From the NCBI GenBank assembly GCA_964627045.1, contig CAZVIK010000082.1:1-16137 (forward strand): DNA of 16,137 nucleotides. Reading direction: 5' to 3'. Source of the stretch: CAZVIK01 sp964627045 (GTDB lineage Bacteria; Acidobacteriota; Terriglobia; Bryobacterales; Bryobacteraceae). Below, one piece after another: positions 1 to 6,183 of the stretch. Under the pieces are notes generated by a model that had not been told where the DNA came from, ran no database searches, and worked only from the letters and a program-made list of their open reading frames with translations. The first letter of the stretch is position 1. Each line of letters begins with the position of its first letter. Both the position numbers and the translations under genes were made by a program.

Positions 1-18
1 AAGGGGCGCTGGCGGAGT

Positions 19-39
19 GGGCTTGGCGATGCCAAGCCC
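19..39. repeat. Perfect hairpin downstream of the polyferredoxin gene
   Basis: Nine-base arms GGGCTTGGC and GCCAAGCCC are separated by the three-base loop GAT. The hairpin lies about 50 bases past the stop of the minus-strand polyferredoxin gene. Neither strand has a T-run after the stem, so it is not a classic intrinsic terminator. It could be a REP-like extragenic palindrome or a weak 3' end structure. The rest of bases 1-89 shows no gene. Confidence 0.5.
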
Positions 40-89
40 CTACAACGGCCGGCGGTGGCGTGGGGTACGAAGTGGGACGCCGCAACCCG

Positions 90-1691
90 CTACTTGCCGT
101 ACTGCGGCAAGTCCAAGCGCTTTTCCGAGCGGGACTCGCCGTAGCTGGTGCAGTAGATCCCTGGTTCATCCTCCACCGGACACCGGTTTTCACAAATGCC
201 GCACCCGATGCACAACGTCGGATCCACTAGCGGCACCTGAATCGGGATCTTCCCCTCCGGCGTGGAGAACTCGCTTTCCACCATCACAATCGATTTCGGA
301 GCGGTCGGGCATTTCTGCTCGCAGACGCGGCACGGCTCGCCCATGGAATGCGGCAGACAACGGTCCCGCCGAATCCAGGCCGCGCCGATCCTGACTTCCT
401 GTTTCGCCTTCACGGTCAATTCCCGGATGGCTTCCGTCGGGCAGACCTGGCCACAGAGCGAGCAGTAATAGTCGCAACCCCCGATCCGGGGCACGAGCAC
501 CGGAGTCCAAAGGGCCTGCGTACTGCCCTCGTCGAAAGCGTATTGGAGGCCATTGGTGGGACACACCTTCATGCATTCCCCGCACCGAACGCACTTCGAC
601 AGGAATTGAGGCTCCGCAAGTGCGCCGGGAGGCCGGATGAGTCTGGCCGAAGGACGCTCGGCGGCGGACACGCTCAGCAAAGGAGCGGCCACGATGCCCA
701 GCGTGGAAGCCAGAACAAGCTCACGGCGCGACGGGTCGATCGCGGGCGACTGCTTCGCCGCCGTCATCGGAAAACGGACCGCGTCCTGCGGGCAATCGGC
801 GGCGCAGTTGTAGCAGTGGAAACACTCGGCCTTCTTCCATTTGTCGCCGGGATAGGGGCCTGCCTGCGACGGGCAGTGGAGAGAACAGAGCTTGCAGCCG
901 TTGCACTTGTCTTCGGCGATCTTGAGCTTGGCCGGATGCCAACGGGCCAGGACGCCAAGCAGGGCCCCGGCCGGACACAGATACCGGCACCAGAAGCGCG
1001 GCCGCACGAGACCGAGAAGGATGACGCCGAGAAAAGCCAGCCCGATGACCACTCCCTGACGGAATGTGGTTTGGATCATCAAGCCCTGAAAGAAGGCCGT
1101 CAGGCGCTCGCCGGGGAACGGAGCACCGGTACGGCGGAGAAGGTCCGCTGCGGCGCCAGCCGAATTGGAGGCCACGGGAAGTACGGCCGTGGAGAAAGAG
1201 CGGTAGAGGAACGAGAGTGGATCGAGATACCCGGCGAGATTAAGGGTGAAGACGCTTGCCGCCAAGACTGAGACCAGGATCAAGTACTTCCAGCGGAGGT
1301 GCCGGGCTTGTTCCAACCTCGGTTTGATCCACCGCAATTTCGCGAACAGAAAGGTGAAGAACTGGAGCAGGGACCCCAGCGGGCACACCCAGCCGCAGAC
1401 GTAGCGGCCGAAAAGGACTGTTACCACGACAGTGATAAGCGCAAACCCAAACGCCGCTTGGAAGGTCCGTGAAGCTGCGATCGCGGCGAGGCCTAGCAGC
1501 GGATCGAAGTGAAAGAAACGCTCCACTGCTCCGATGGTGTCCGCGCCCGACGAACGCGTCCAGAGCAACCCGGCGAGGAACAGGGCGAAGAACGAAGCCT
1601 GGCAAACGATCCGGACGAATCGCATCCGGCTCATAAAACGGGACGACTTTGCGTCCTCCGGTTTCGCGGTTCCGGGCACGGTGTGGTCCAC
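90..1691 (-). CDS. Membrane polyferredoxin, NapH-NapG-like fusion (4Fe-4S binding protein)
   Basis: This is a 533-residue iron-sulfur membrane protein, probably moving electrons between the quinone pool and an extracytoplasmic partner. Hydrophobic helices lie near residues 24-44, 66-95, 135-155 and 214-230. NapH/NosR-type motifs are CGWVCP (99-104) and CRYLCP (235-240). Ferredoxin cysteine sets follow at 263-273 and 290-300. A twin-arginine-like stretch, SRRELVLAST (321-330), leads into another hydrophobic segment (326-343). Beyond it are four more cysteine groups (367-377, 406-417, 445-461, 494-504), as in the periplasmic ferredoxin NapG. The order is therefore NapH, then Tat/TM segment, then NapG, in one chain. 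The start is GTG, one base after the stop of the upstream QueG-like gene, so the two are co-transcribed and probably translationally coupled; Met20 is an alternative start. No napA, napB or napC is visible, so nitrate reduction is not implied. Confidence 0.85.
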   Translation of the reverse strand: MDHTVPGTAKPEDAKSSRFMSRMRFVRIVCQASFFALFLAGLLWTRSSGADTIGAVERFFHFDPLLGLAAIAASRTFQAAFGFALITVVVTVLFGRYVCGWVCPLGSLLQFFTFLFAKLRWIKPRLEQARHLRWKYLILVSVLAASVFTLNLAGYLDPLSFLYRSFSTAVLPVASNSAGAAADLLRRTGAPFPGERLTAFFQGLMIQTTFRQGVVIGLAFLGVILLGLVRPRFWCRYLCPAGALLGVLARWHPAKLKIAEDKCNGCKLCSLHCPSQAGPYPGDKWKKAECFHCYNCAADCPQDAVRFPMTAAKQSPAIDPSRRELVLASTLGIVAAPLLSVSAAERPSARLIRPPGALAEPQFLSKCVRCGECMKVCPTNGLQYAFDEGSTQALWTPVLVPRIGGCDYYCSLCGQVCPTEAIRELTVKAKQEVRIGAAWIRRDRCLPHSMGEPCRVCEQKCPTAPKSIVMVESEFSTPEGKIPIQVPLVDPTLCIGCGICENRCPVEDEPGIYCTSYGESRSEKRLDLPQYGK

Positions 1692-1692
1692 G

Positions 1693-2760
1693 CTAGGATC
1701 GCGTCAGGACGGACAGGTTCCGGGTCAGAATCGGAAACGTCTCTTTGGAGGCGGTAGCCGGAAACTGACGGAGCTTGCGCTGCAGCGACTTCAACAGCGC
1801 ATCATCGGCCATCCCGTTGAGAATCTTTCGGGTTTCCTCCTCGGAAACGTCTTCGAGCATCTCCGAGAGTCTGGAATACCCGCCGTTTTCGGGGCAGGAG
1901 TCCTGGCAGCGCAGGCAGCCCATCAACGCGGTGTGACTGCTGCGCATCATCCAGTTCGGAAACGCTCCCGGCCGCTCGTTATAGAGCGTGACGCACCTGT
2001 CGATGTTAAAGGGGAGAACCCCGTTCAAAAAGCAGTCCGTGGGGCAACTCCGGACACAGTGGTCGCAGCGCCGGCAACGGCCCAGGATGTCCAGTTGCGT
2101 CCAGTTATCTTCGGCGAAAGCATGATCGGTGAGAAATGCGTAGAGCAGGTTGTAGTTGCCCATGCCGTCGACGAAGATCAGGTTGTTCTTGCCATAAAGG
2201 CCGAGGCCGCTGCGGGCCGCCAAGAGCTTCAGTGGCACGCTGTTGGAAATATCAACGATCCGGCTTTTCGTGTTCTTGATGATCTCCTTCTGCACAATGC
2301 CCCGGAGCTTCGCCTCATTCATGTCATCGGCGTAATACTGGGGCGGGACGAGGAGCCGAAATTGCGTCCCGTCCAACGTGAACCGCGCATACATGGCCTT
2401 GGTGAATGCCGCCACGACGACGACGGACTTGGCAGCCGGGAAATCCGCCGGGACTTTGAAACTCAGGCTCGCGACCTGGTCGCGAAAGGCCTTCGCCCGG
2501 GTATAGTACTGGCTGGCGAGCGACTTGTCATACTCCGCCTGGAGTTCCCGAAACCTGCTTACCGGCAGCGTTCTGTAGCGGTACGCGGGAATCTGGGATG
2601 GGTCCACGTTGAAGCCTCTGCCTCGCCCGCCCCACCCGCGTTGCCCAAATGCCTGGGGAAGGAACAGGCCGGCCAATAAGGTCTGCTTCAGGGTCTCCCG
2701 GCGGCTGGGCGGAGATGGAACGCTCCATTTGGGTGTGATTCCGGCATCGGCGTCTTGCAC
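1693..2760 (-). CDS. Tat-exported QueG-like protein with two [4Fe-4S] clusters
   Basis: This 355-residue protein resembles the core of epoxyqueuosine reductase QueG and, more distantly, reductive dehalogenases. SGLGLYGKN (184-192) matches the QueG 'AGLGxxGKN' motif. Cysteines 229, 232, 235 and 239 with 256, and 282, 285 and 289, form the double [4Fe-4S] signature (CRRCDHCVRSCP and CLRCQDSCP). Unlike cytoplasmic QueG it has an N-terminal Tat-type leader, SRRETLK (19-25) plus a hydrophobic stretch ending near AFGQ (37-40), followed by a Gly/Arg-rich linker (41-50). Aligned by eye, the Asp of QueG's D-S/T-x-P motif appears as Asn173 (NSVP), so tRNA epoxyqueuosine reduction is doubtful. GTG start is supported by AAAGGA about 10 bases upstream. 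It forms an operon with the polyferredoxin immediately downstream. A role as an exported, possibly corrinoid-binding oxidoreductase is inference. Confidence 0.82.
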   Translation of the reverse strand: MQDADAGITPKWSVPSPPSRRETLKQTLLAGLFLPQAFGQRGWGGRGRGFNVDPSQIPAYRYRTLPVSRFRELQAEYDKSLASQYYTRAKAFRDQVASLSFKVPADFPAAKSVVVVAAFTKAMYARFTLDGTQFRLLVPPQYYADDMNEAKLRGIVQKEIIKNTKSRIVDISNSVPLKLLAARSGLGLYGKNNLIFVDGMGNYNLLYAFLTDHAFAEDNWTQLDILGRCRRCDHCVRSCPTDCFLNGVLPFNIDRCVTLYNERPGAFPNWMMRSSHTALMGCLRCQDSCPENGGYSRLSEMLEDVSEEETRKILNGMADDALLKSLQRKLRQFPATASKETFPILTRNLSVLTRS

Positions 2761-2816
2761 TTTGCGGGTTTCCTTTCTGCACAGATGGGAGAGACTACCT
2801 GCCTTAGTGGAGACGA

Positions 2817-2841
2817 CCGGTAGGGGCGGCGACGTTACCGG
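2817..2841. repeat. Inverted repeat in the leader of the QueG-like gene
   Basis: Six-base arms CCGGTA (2817-2822) and TACCGG (2836-2841) enclose 13 bases, about 60-80 bases upstream of the GTG start. This could be an operator or leader hairpin. The intergenic stretch 2761-3014 also has a CAGGGC/GCCCTG hairpin (2944-2965) and the odd palindrome ATCACAGTGAT (2999-3009). I found no convincing promoter or riboswitch there. Confidence 0.25.
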
Positions 2842-3014
2842 AGGGGCGGGAAATGGGACATGGCAAGAACGCCTCTGGGCTGTCTCCGGGTGAGGTGGTA
2901 AGTGTGGCTTCCCCGGCGCGCGTTCGCATCTGGTGCGCGATGGCAGGGCGAGGACGAAGGCCCTGTCGGCCGGCGGGCGTCATTTTAAGGACGACTGAAT
3001 CACAGTGATGCGAC

Positions 3015-3977
3015 TTAGGCGCCTGAAACCTCGGCGATGAAGCCGGCGATGAGTTTCTCGATCTGAGCCGCTGGCAGGTTGTAGCGGCTGACGCCGTCCG
3101 CCTGCCCGAGATTGCCGCTGATGACGAAGGAGCGCAACCCCGCGCGCGCCAGCCTCTTCGCTTGCGCGCCGTGAAGCCCGCCGACTACCTGTACCGGGGC
3201 CGTCTTGCCGATCCGGTCGAAGACGGCGCGGGCTACTTCCCCGAGATAGTCGTTCTCGATGAGCTTGGGGTCGGCGCGCCGGGCGTCCACTTGGAGGTGA
3301 ATACCGACCGAATCCACGCCGGCCTCGAGCATACGGACCGCTACCTCGGAGGCCGGCCCGCCGGGGCCCTGGTGCGGCAAGAGGATATCGGCAAAGGCTA
3401 GCCGCGCGAGTCCGGGGTCCTTGCGCCTAAACTCATCGCGTACGGCACAGACCGATTTGGCCGTCTCCACGCCCGCGAGCGCGAGGAAGTCCACGATGTT
3501 GCCCCCGGCCGCATAGACGGTGCGCGCCTCGCCCCCACCGCCGTCCATGGTCTTCATATCAGCCAGGAGGATCGCCTTGGGAAACTGTGTACGGAAGGCC
3601 GGCACGACGTTTGCGACGCCTTCGGTCTTGAGCAGCGGCGTCCCCATTTCGAGGATGTCGACGCCGCCCGCCAGCGCCGCCGTGGCAACCTCGAGGCCCT
3701 GCCGCAGGTTTCCCACGTCGACGGAGATTTGGAAGGTGAAGCGTGTTCTGAACTGATTGACGAGGCGGGCGGAAGCCGGGTGGGGCTCCGGCTTCCCCTG
3801 GGCCCATAGATGGTCGGGCCGCGCCGTTTCGAACACGGCGCCGGCCGCAATTCCCCCGACAGCGAACCGGCGCGCGCCGTCGAGGAACGATCGCCGGTCG
3901 ATGAGTCCGAGCGGGCCATTGCCAAAGGGGTCGAGTGGTCTCTGCGGAACTCCGGATGGTTTCTTATGCTCCATCAT
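3015..3977 (-). CDS. Tat-signal protein with 3-hexulose-6-phosphate synthase-like (HUMPS) barrel
   Basis: This 320-residue protein has a TIM-barrel domain of the orotidine-5'-phosphate decarboxylase superfamily, closest in pattern to 3-hexulose-6-phosphate synthase / 3-keto-L-gulonate-6-phosphate decarboxylase. Visible motifs are QISVDVGN (83-90), VDILEMGTPLLKTEG (106-120), the hallmark DMKTMD (140-145), GVDSVGIHLQVD (220-231) and VVGGLHG (264-270). Cytosolic family members start at the barrel, about residue 70 here. This one has an N-terminal extension with a Tat-like leader, DRRSFLDGARRFAVGG (27-42), then AAGAVFETARPDHLWAQ (44-60). The start was chosen because AAGGAG (3988 down to 3983) lies 5 bases before ATG 3977 and 8 before the adjacent ATG 3974; the frame stays open upstream to 4295 without a comparable site. 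No hexulose-phosphate isomerase gene is nearby. The substrate is unknown, and export of a phosphosugar enzyme would be unusual. Confidence 0.8.
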   Translation of the reverse strand: MMEHKKPSGVPQRPLDPFGNGPLGLIDRRSFLDGARRFAVGGIAAGAVFETARPDHLWAQGKPEPHPASARLVNQFRTRFTFQISVDVGNLRQGLEVATAALAGGVDILEMGTPLLKTEGVANVVPAFRTQFPKAILLADMKTMDGGGGEARTVYAAGGNIVDFLALAGVETAKSVCAVRDEFRRKDPGLARLAFADILLPHQGPGGPASEVAVRMLEAGVDSVGIHLQVDARRADPKLIENDYLGEVARAVFDRIGKTAPVQVVGGLHGAQAKRLARAGLRSFVISGNLGQADGVSRYNLPAAQIEKLIAGFIAEVSGA

Positions 3978-4003
3978 GGCAACTCCTTGAGGGACGTGGC
4001 CTA

Positions 4004-4033
4004 ATCTTAACCCAGAAGGCCGCTGGCTGTCTT
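4004..4033 (-). promoter_or_regulatory. Possible promoter of the HUMPS-like gene
   Basis: On the minus strand, AAGACA (4033-4028) and TAAGAT (4009-4004) are separated by 18 bases, each matching 4 of 6 sigma-70-type consensus bases. A transcript from here would have a leader of about 20-25 bases carrying the AAGGAG site. Assigned by eye. Nothing else was recognised in 4034-4248. Confidence 0.3.
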
Positions 4034-4248
4034 CCGAGAATTGCCGCTCACGATGCGCTGCACGGAAATGCGCTGGATGGCGCGCGTGGAATCTGGCGAA
4101 TGGCAAATGCGGCGCCAGCGAAGGCCGGCGCGTGGAACCCGTCCACATGGACGCTGAGTCGCCGGCTCGCCGACGCCCACGAGGCCAGCGGGCGCACCCG
4201 CAAGGAATGACGCCGCCGGCCGCAGCGCCGTTGTCCTCCCCAAGAAAC

Positions 4249-4281
4249 GCGAAAGGCCCGGCGGTCAAACCGGGCCTTCGC
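4249..4281 (-). terminator. Rho-independent-like terminator after the Tat Gfo/Idh/MocA gene
   Basis: On the minus strand GCGAAGGCCCGG pairs with CCGGGCCTTTCGC, with one bulged T and a loop of 8 bases, followed by a T-rich tail (GTTTCTT). It lies 50 bases past the stop at 4331 and upstream of the next gene's promoter region. It therefore separates the oxidoreductase from the HUMPS-like gene. Confidence 0.7.
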
Positions 4282-4330
4282 ACAGCAGACGGCACTTAGC
4301 CGGGCGCGGCGAATCGCCGCGCGGTGGCGG

Positions 4331-5923
4331 CTACAGCTTCAGCTCCCAGCCCTTCCGGATGTCGGGCCGGAGGAGCTTGTTGGCTTCCTCGTTATTGGTG
4401 AAGCGCCCTTTCTTGGCGTCCCAAAGGAGCTTGCCCGGAACGCGCAACGCAACCGCGCCCAGCACCAGCCACTCCATGTACTTGCAGGCGATGGCGAACT
4501 CCGAAACGCCCGGCGTTCCGCCCTTGCAGGCGCGGATCCAATCCTGCTGGTGGTTCACACCACGCGGCAGCATCTGCGGCGGCAGGCGGTAGTCGGCCCA
4601 ACGGGATGCCGGCAGCAGCCAGGTACCTTCGCCGCGCCCGGAGGTGGCCATATAGCCCTTGGACCCGACGAACACCGTGCCGTTGCCCGGCCCGCGGTCC
4701 CCGGCCGCTCTCGGCGGCGCGCCCGCGCGCGCCTGGCCACCAGGCATGCCGCCCGGACCACCCGGCCCGCCCGCGCCGATGGGAGCGCGACCCCCGGCCG
4801 CCCCGGCGGCACGCGCGGGCGTGGGAGCCCGCTGTCCCTTCACATCCAACTGGTCGCCCACCAGGAGCATCCCGTCGCCCGTTCCGGGGAACGGACGATT
4901 CTTGTCCTGAGCCAAGTTGTCCATCGGGGGCAGCAACCGTTCGTCGGGGGCCATTCCCGGAGGATTCTGGAAAGAACCCCGCATGGCCTGGTAGGCGTGC
5001 ACGGTCACCGGCGGCATGTTGCCGCGTGCCGGGAATTCGTAGATGACTTCGTCGCTCAACGGCCAGCGGTAGTCGTTCTTCTCGACCACGTGGACGGCCT
5101 CGACGCTGATGGGCGCCGCCAGATCGAGCCGCAGCGCCAGGTGGGCCGGACCGAGGCAGTGCACCAGCCAGTCGCCCAGCGTTCCGCCGCAGGAGAAGTC
5201 GATGAAGCTGCGCCAGCCGCGCATGTCCGCGTTGTAGGCGCGCGGCAAGGCGGGCCCCAGCCACATGTCCCAATCGAAGCCTTCGGGCACCGGTTGCGCC
5301 GGCGGACCGCCGGGCGGGTACTTGCGGTCTCCCGCGCCGCCGCCAGTCCAGGAATGCACCTCGCGGACTTCGCCGATGTCGCCGGACCACAGGATCTCGC
5401 ACGCCGTCCGGGTGCCTTCATGGCTGAAGCCCTGGTTGCCCATCTGCGTGGCGACCTTGTACTTGAGCGCCGCGTCGGCGAGCAACTTGGTTTCCCAATA
5501 GGTACGCGTCAACGGCTTCTCGCAGTAGACGTGCTTGCCGCGCCGCATGATCTCCATGCACATGTGGGTGTGCCAGTGGTCGGGCACGGCCACCATCACG
5601 GCGTCGAGGTTTTTGCCCTCGGCGTCGAGCATCTTCCGGAAATCCTTGTACTTGTTCGCCTTGGGATGGAGCGCGTAGGTCGCCGCGCCGCGGCTGTCAT
5701 CGCAGTCGCACAGCGCGACGACATTCTCGCTGGCCGCCACGCCCGGCAGGATCTGCGGCCCTCTCATCCCCAGACCGATGCAGGCGACGTTCAGCTTTTC
5801 GTTATAGGATTTGAATCCCAGGGCCGTGAGCGACGGCTGGCTGCCGAAGCCTCCAGCCGGAATGGCTCCGGCCAAAAGGGATCCATAGAAGAAATAGCGT
5901 CTCGAAAAACGGGTATCGTTCAT
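4331..5923 (-). CDS. Tat-exported Gfo/Idh/MocA family oxidoreductase
   Basis: This is a 530-residue NAD(P)-dependent sugar oxidoreductase-type protein. The Tat leader SRRYFFYGSLLAGA (7-20) predicts folded export with bound cofactor. The Rossmann fold begins NVACIGLGMRG (45-55). VAVPDHWH (111-118), the family's CEKP (134-137) and the C-terminal domain motif CGGTLGDWLVHCLGPAH (245-261) are present. Residues 364-414 are an Ala/Gly/Pro/Arg-rich low-complexity insert within the C-terminal domain, missing from standard family members and accounting for much of the extra length. Start ATG 5923 has TGAGG five bases upstream and places the Tat motif at the N-terminus; the longer reading from 6118 has no signal-like start. 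Acidobacteria and Planctomycetes often carry many such secreted paralogues, some related to GH109 glycosidases. The substrate is not deducible. A terminator follows at 4249-4281. Confidence 0.9.
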   Translation of the reverse strand: MNDTRFSRRYFFYGSLLAGAIPAGGFGSQPSLTALGFKSYNEKLNVACIGLGMRGPQILPGVAASENVVALCDCDDSRGAATYALHPKANKYKDFRKMLDAEGKNLDAVMVAVPDHWHTHMCMEIMRRGKHVYCEKPLTRTYWETKLLADAALKYKVATQMGNQGFSHEGTRTACEILWSGDIGEVREVHSWTGGGAGDRKYPPGGPPAQPVPEGFDWDMWLGPALPRAYNADMRGWRSFIDFSCGGTLGDWLVHCLGPAHLALRLDLAAPISVEAVHVVEKNDYRWPLSDEVIYEFPARGNMPPVTVHAYQAMRGSFQNPPGMAPDERLLPPMDNLAQDKNRPFPGTGDGMLLVGDQLDVKGQRAPTPARAAGAAGGRAPIGAGGPGGPGGMPGGQARAGAPPRAAGDRGPGNGTVFVGSKGYMATSGRGEGTWLLPASRWADYRLPPQMLPRGVNHQQDWIRACKGGTPGVSEFAIACKYMEWLVLGAVALRVPGKLLWDAKKGRFTNNEEANKLLRPDIRKGWELKL

Positions 5924-5982
5924 TGAAGCCTCACAATCTGACAACCGGCATCCGGCCCGCGCGCCGCAGCGGCAGGCTTCCC

Positions 5983-6018
5983 GCGAAATCGCCGGCACGG
6001 CCCCAGGGGTGATTTCGC
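5983..6018. promoter_or_regulatory. Eight-base inverted repeat upstream of the Tat oxidoreductase
   Basis: GCGAAATC (5983-5990) and GATTTCGC (6011-6018) are exact inverted copies 20 bases apart, 60-95 bases upstream of the ATG at 5923. A smaller CCCC-A-GGGG dyad sits in the loop. It could be a two-site operator or an mRNA leader hairpin. The gap 5924-6183 otherwise holds only a candidate -10 box. Confidence 0.35.
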
Positions 6019-6109
6019 ATGCTCGTCCCACGGCGGGAAAAGACTCCGTATCCATACATGGGGGCCGGACTCCGCCGCGCCCCCTTCCCGGCCGCGCGAA
6101 GCACGTCTG

Positions 6110-6115
6110 ATTGTA
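6110..6115 (-). promoter_or_regulatory. Candidate -10 box for the Tat oxidoreductase
   Basis: On the minus strand TACAAT matches 5 of 6 bases of the TATAAT consensus. No good -35 hexamer lies 16-18 bases upstream. If used, the leader would be about 180 bases and would include the 5983-6018 inverted repeat. It lies downstream of the glycosyltransferase operon's last stop (6184), so the oxidoreductase may have its own promoter. Confidence 0.25.
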
Positions 6116-6183
6116 CACCCACCCGCCCCGGAACGCGCCGGCAATTTTGCCTCTCGCGGGGGTGCGGCTGGAGCGGAGGGGGA

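Noticed and set aside
348..1271. Long plus-strand open frame antisense to the polyferredoxin gene
   Set aside because: It mirrors a gene whose cysteine motifs are unambiguous on the minus strand; its translation is Arg/Ala/Gly-rich with no motif. Long antisense frames are expected at this GC content.
90..1691. Periplasmic nitrate reductase (nap) operon
   Set aside because: Only NapG/NapH-like features are present; there is no NapA molybdoenzyme, NapB or NapC in the window.
2761..3014. Possible cobalamin riboswitch before the QueG-like gene, suggested by GGGGAAGCCACA and CCCGGAGACAGCC on the minus strand
   Set aside because: The conserved elements are in the wrong order (GGGAA before GCCAC), and the central CTGCCCCGC-AACTGTAA core is absent.
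3978..4295. N-terminal extension of the HUMPS-like protein
   Set aside because: The extension is Arg/Pro/Ala-rich noise crossing the terminator hairpin at its far end, whereas AAGGAG sits just before ATG 3977/3974.
4550..5926. 458-codon plus-strand open frame opposite the Tat oxidoreductase
   Set aside because: Antisense shadow: the minus strand encodes a complete Gfo/Idh/MocA protein, while the plus translation is rich in Arg, His and Val without domain motifs. The same applies to plus-strand frames at 1534-2679 and 6019-7377.
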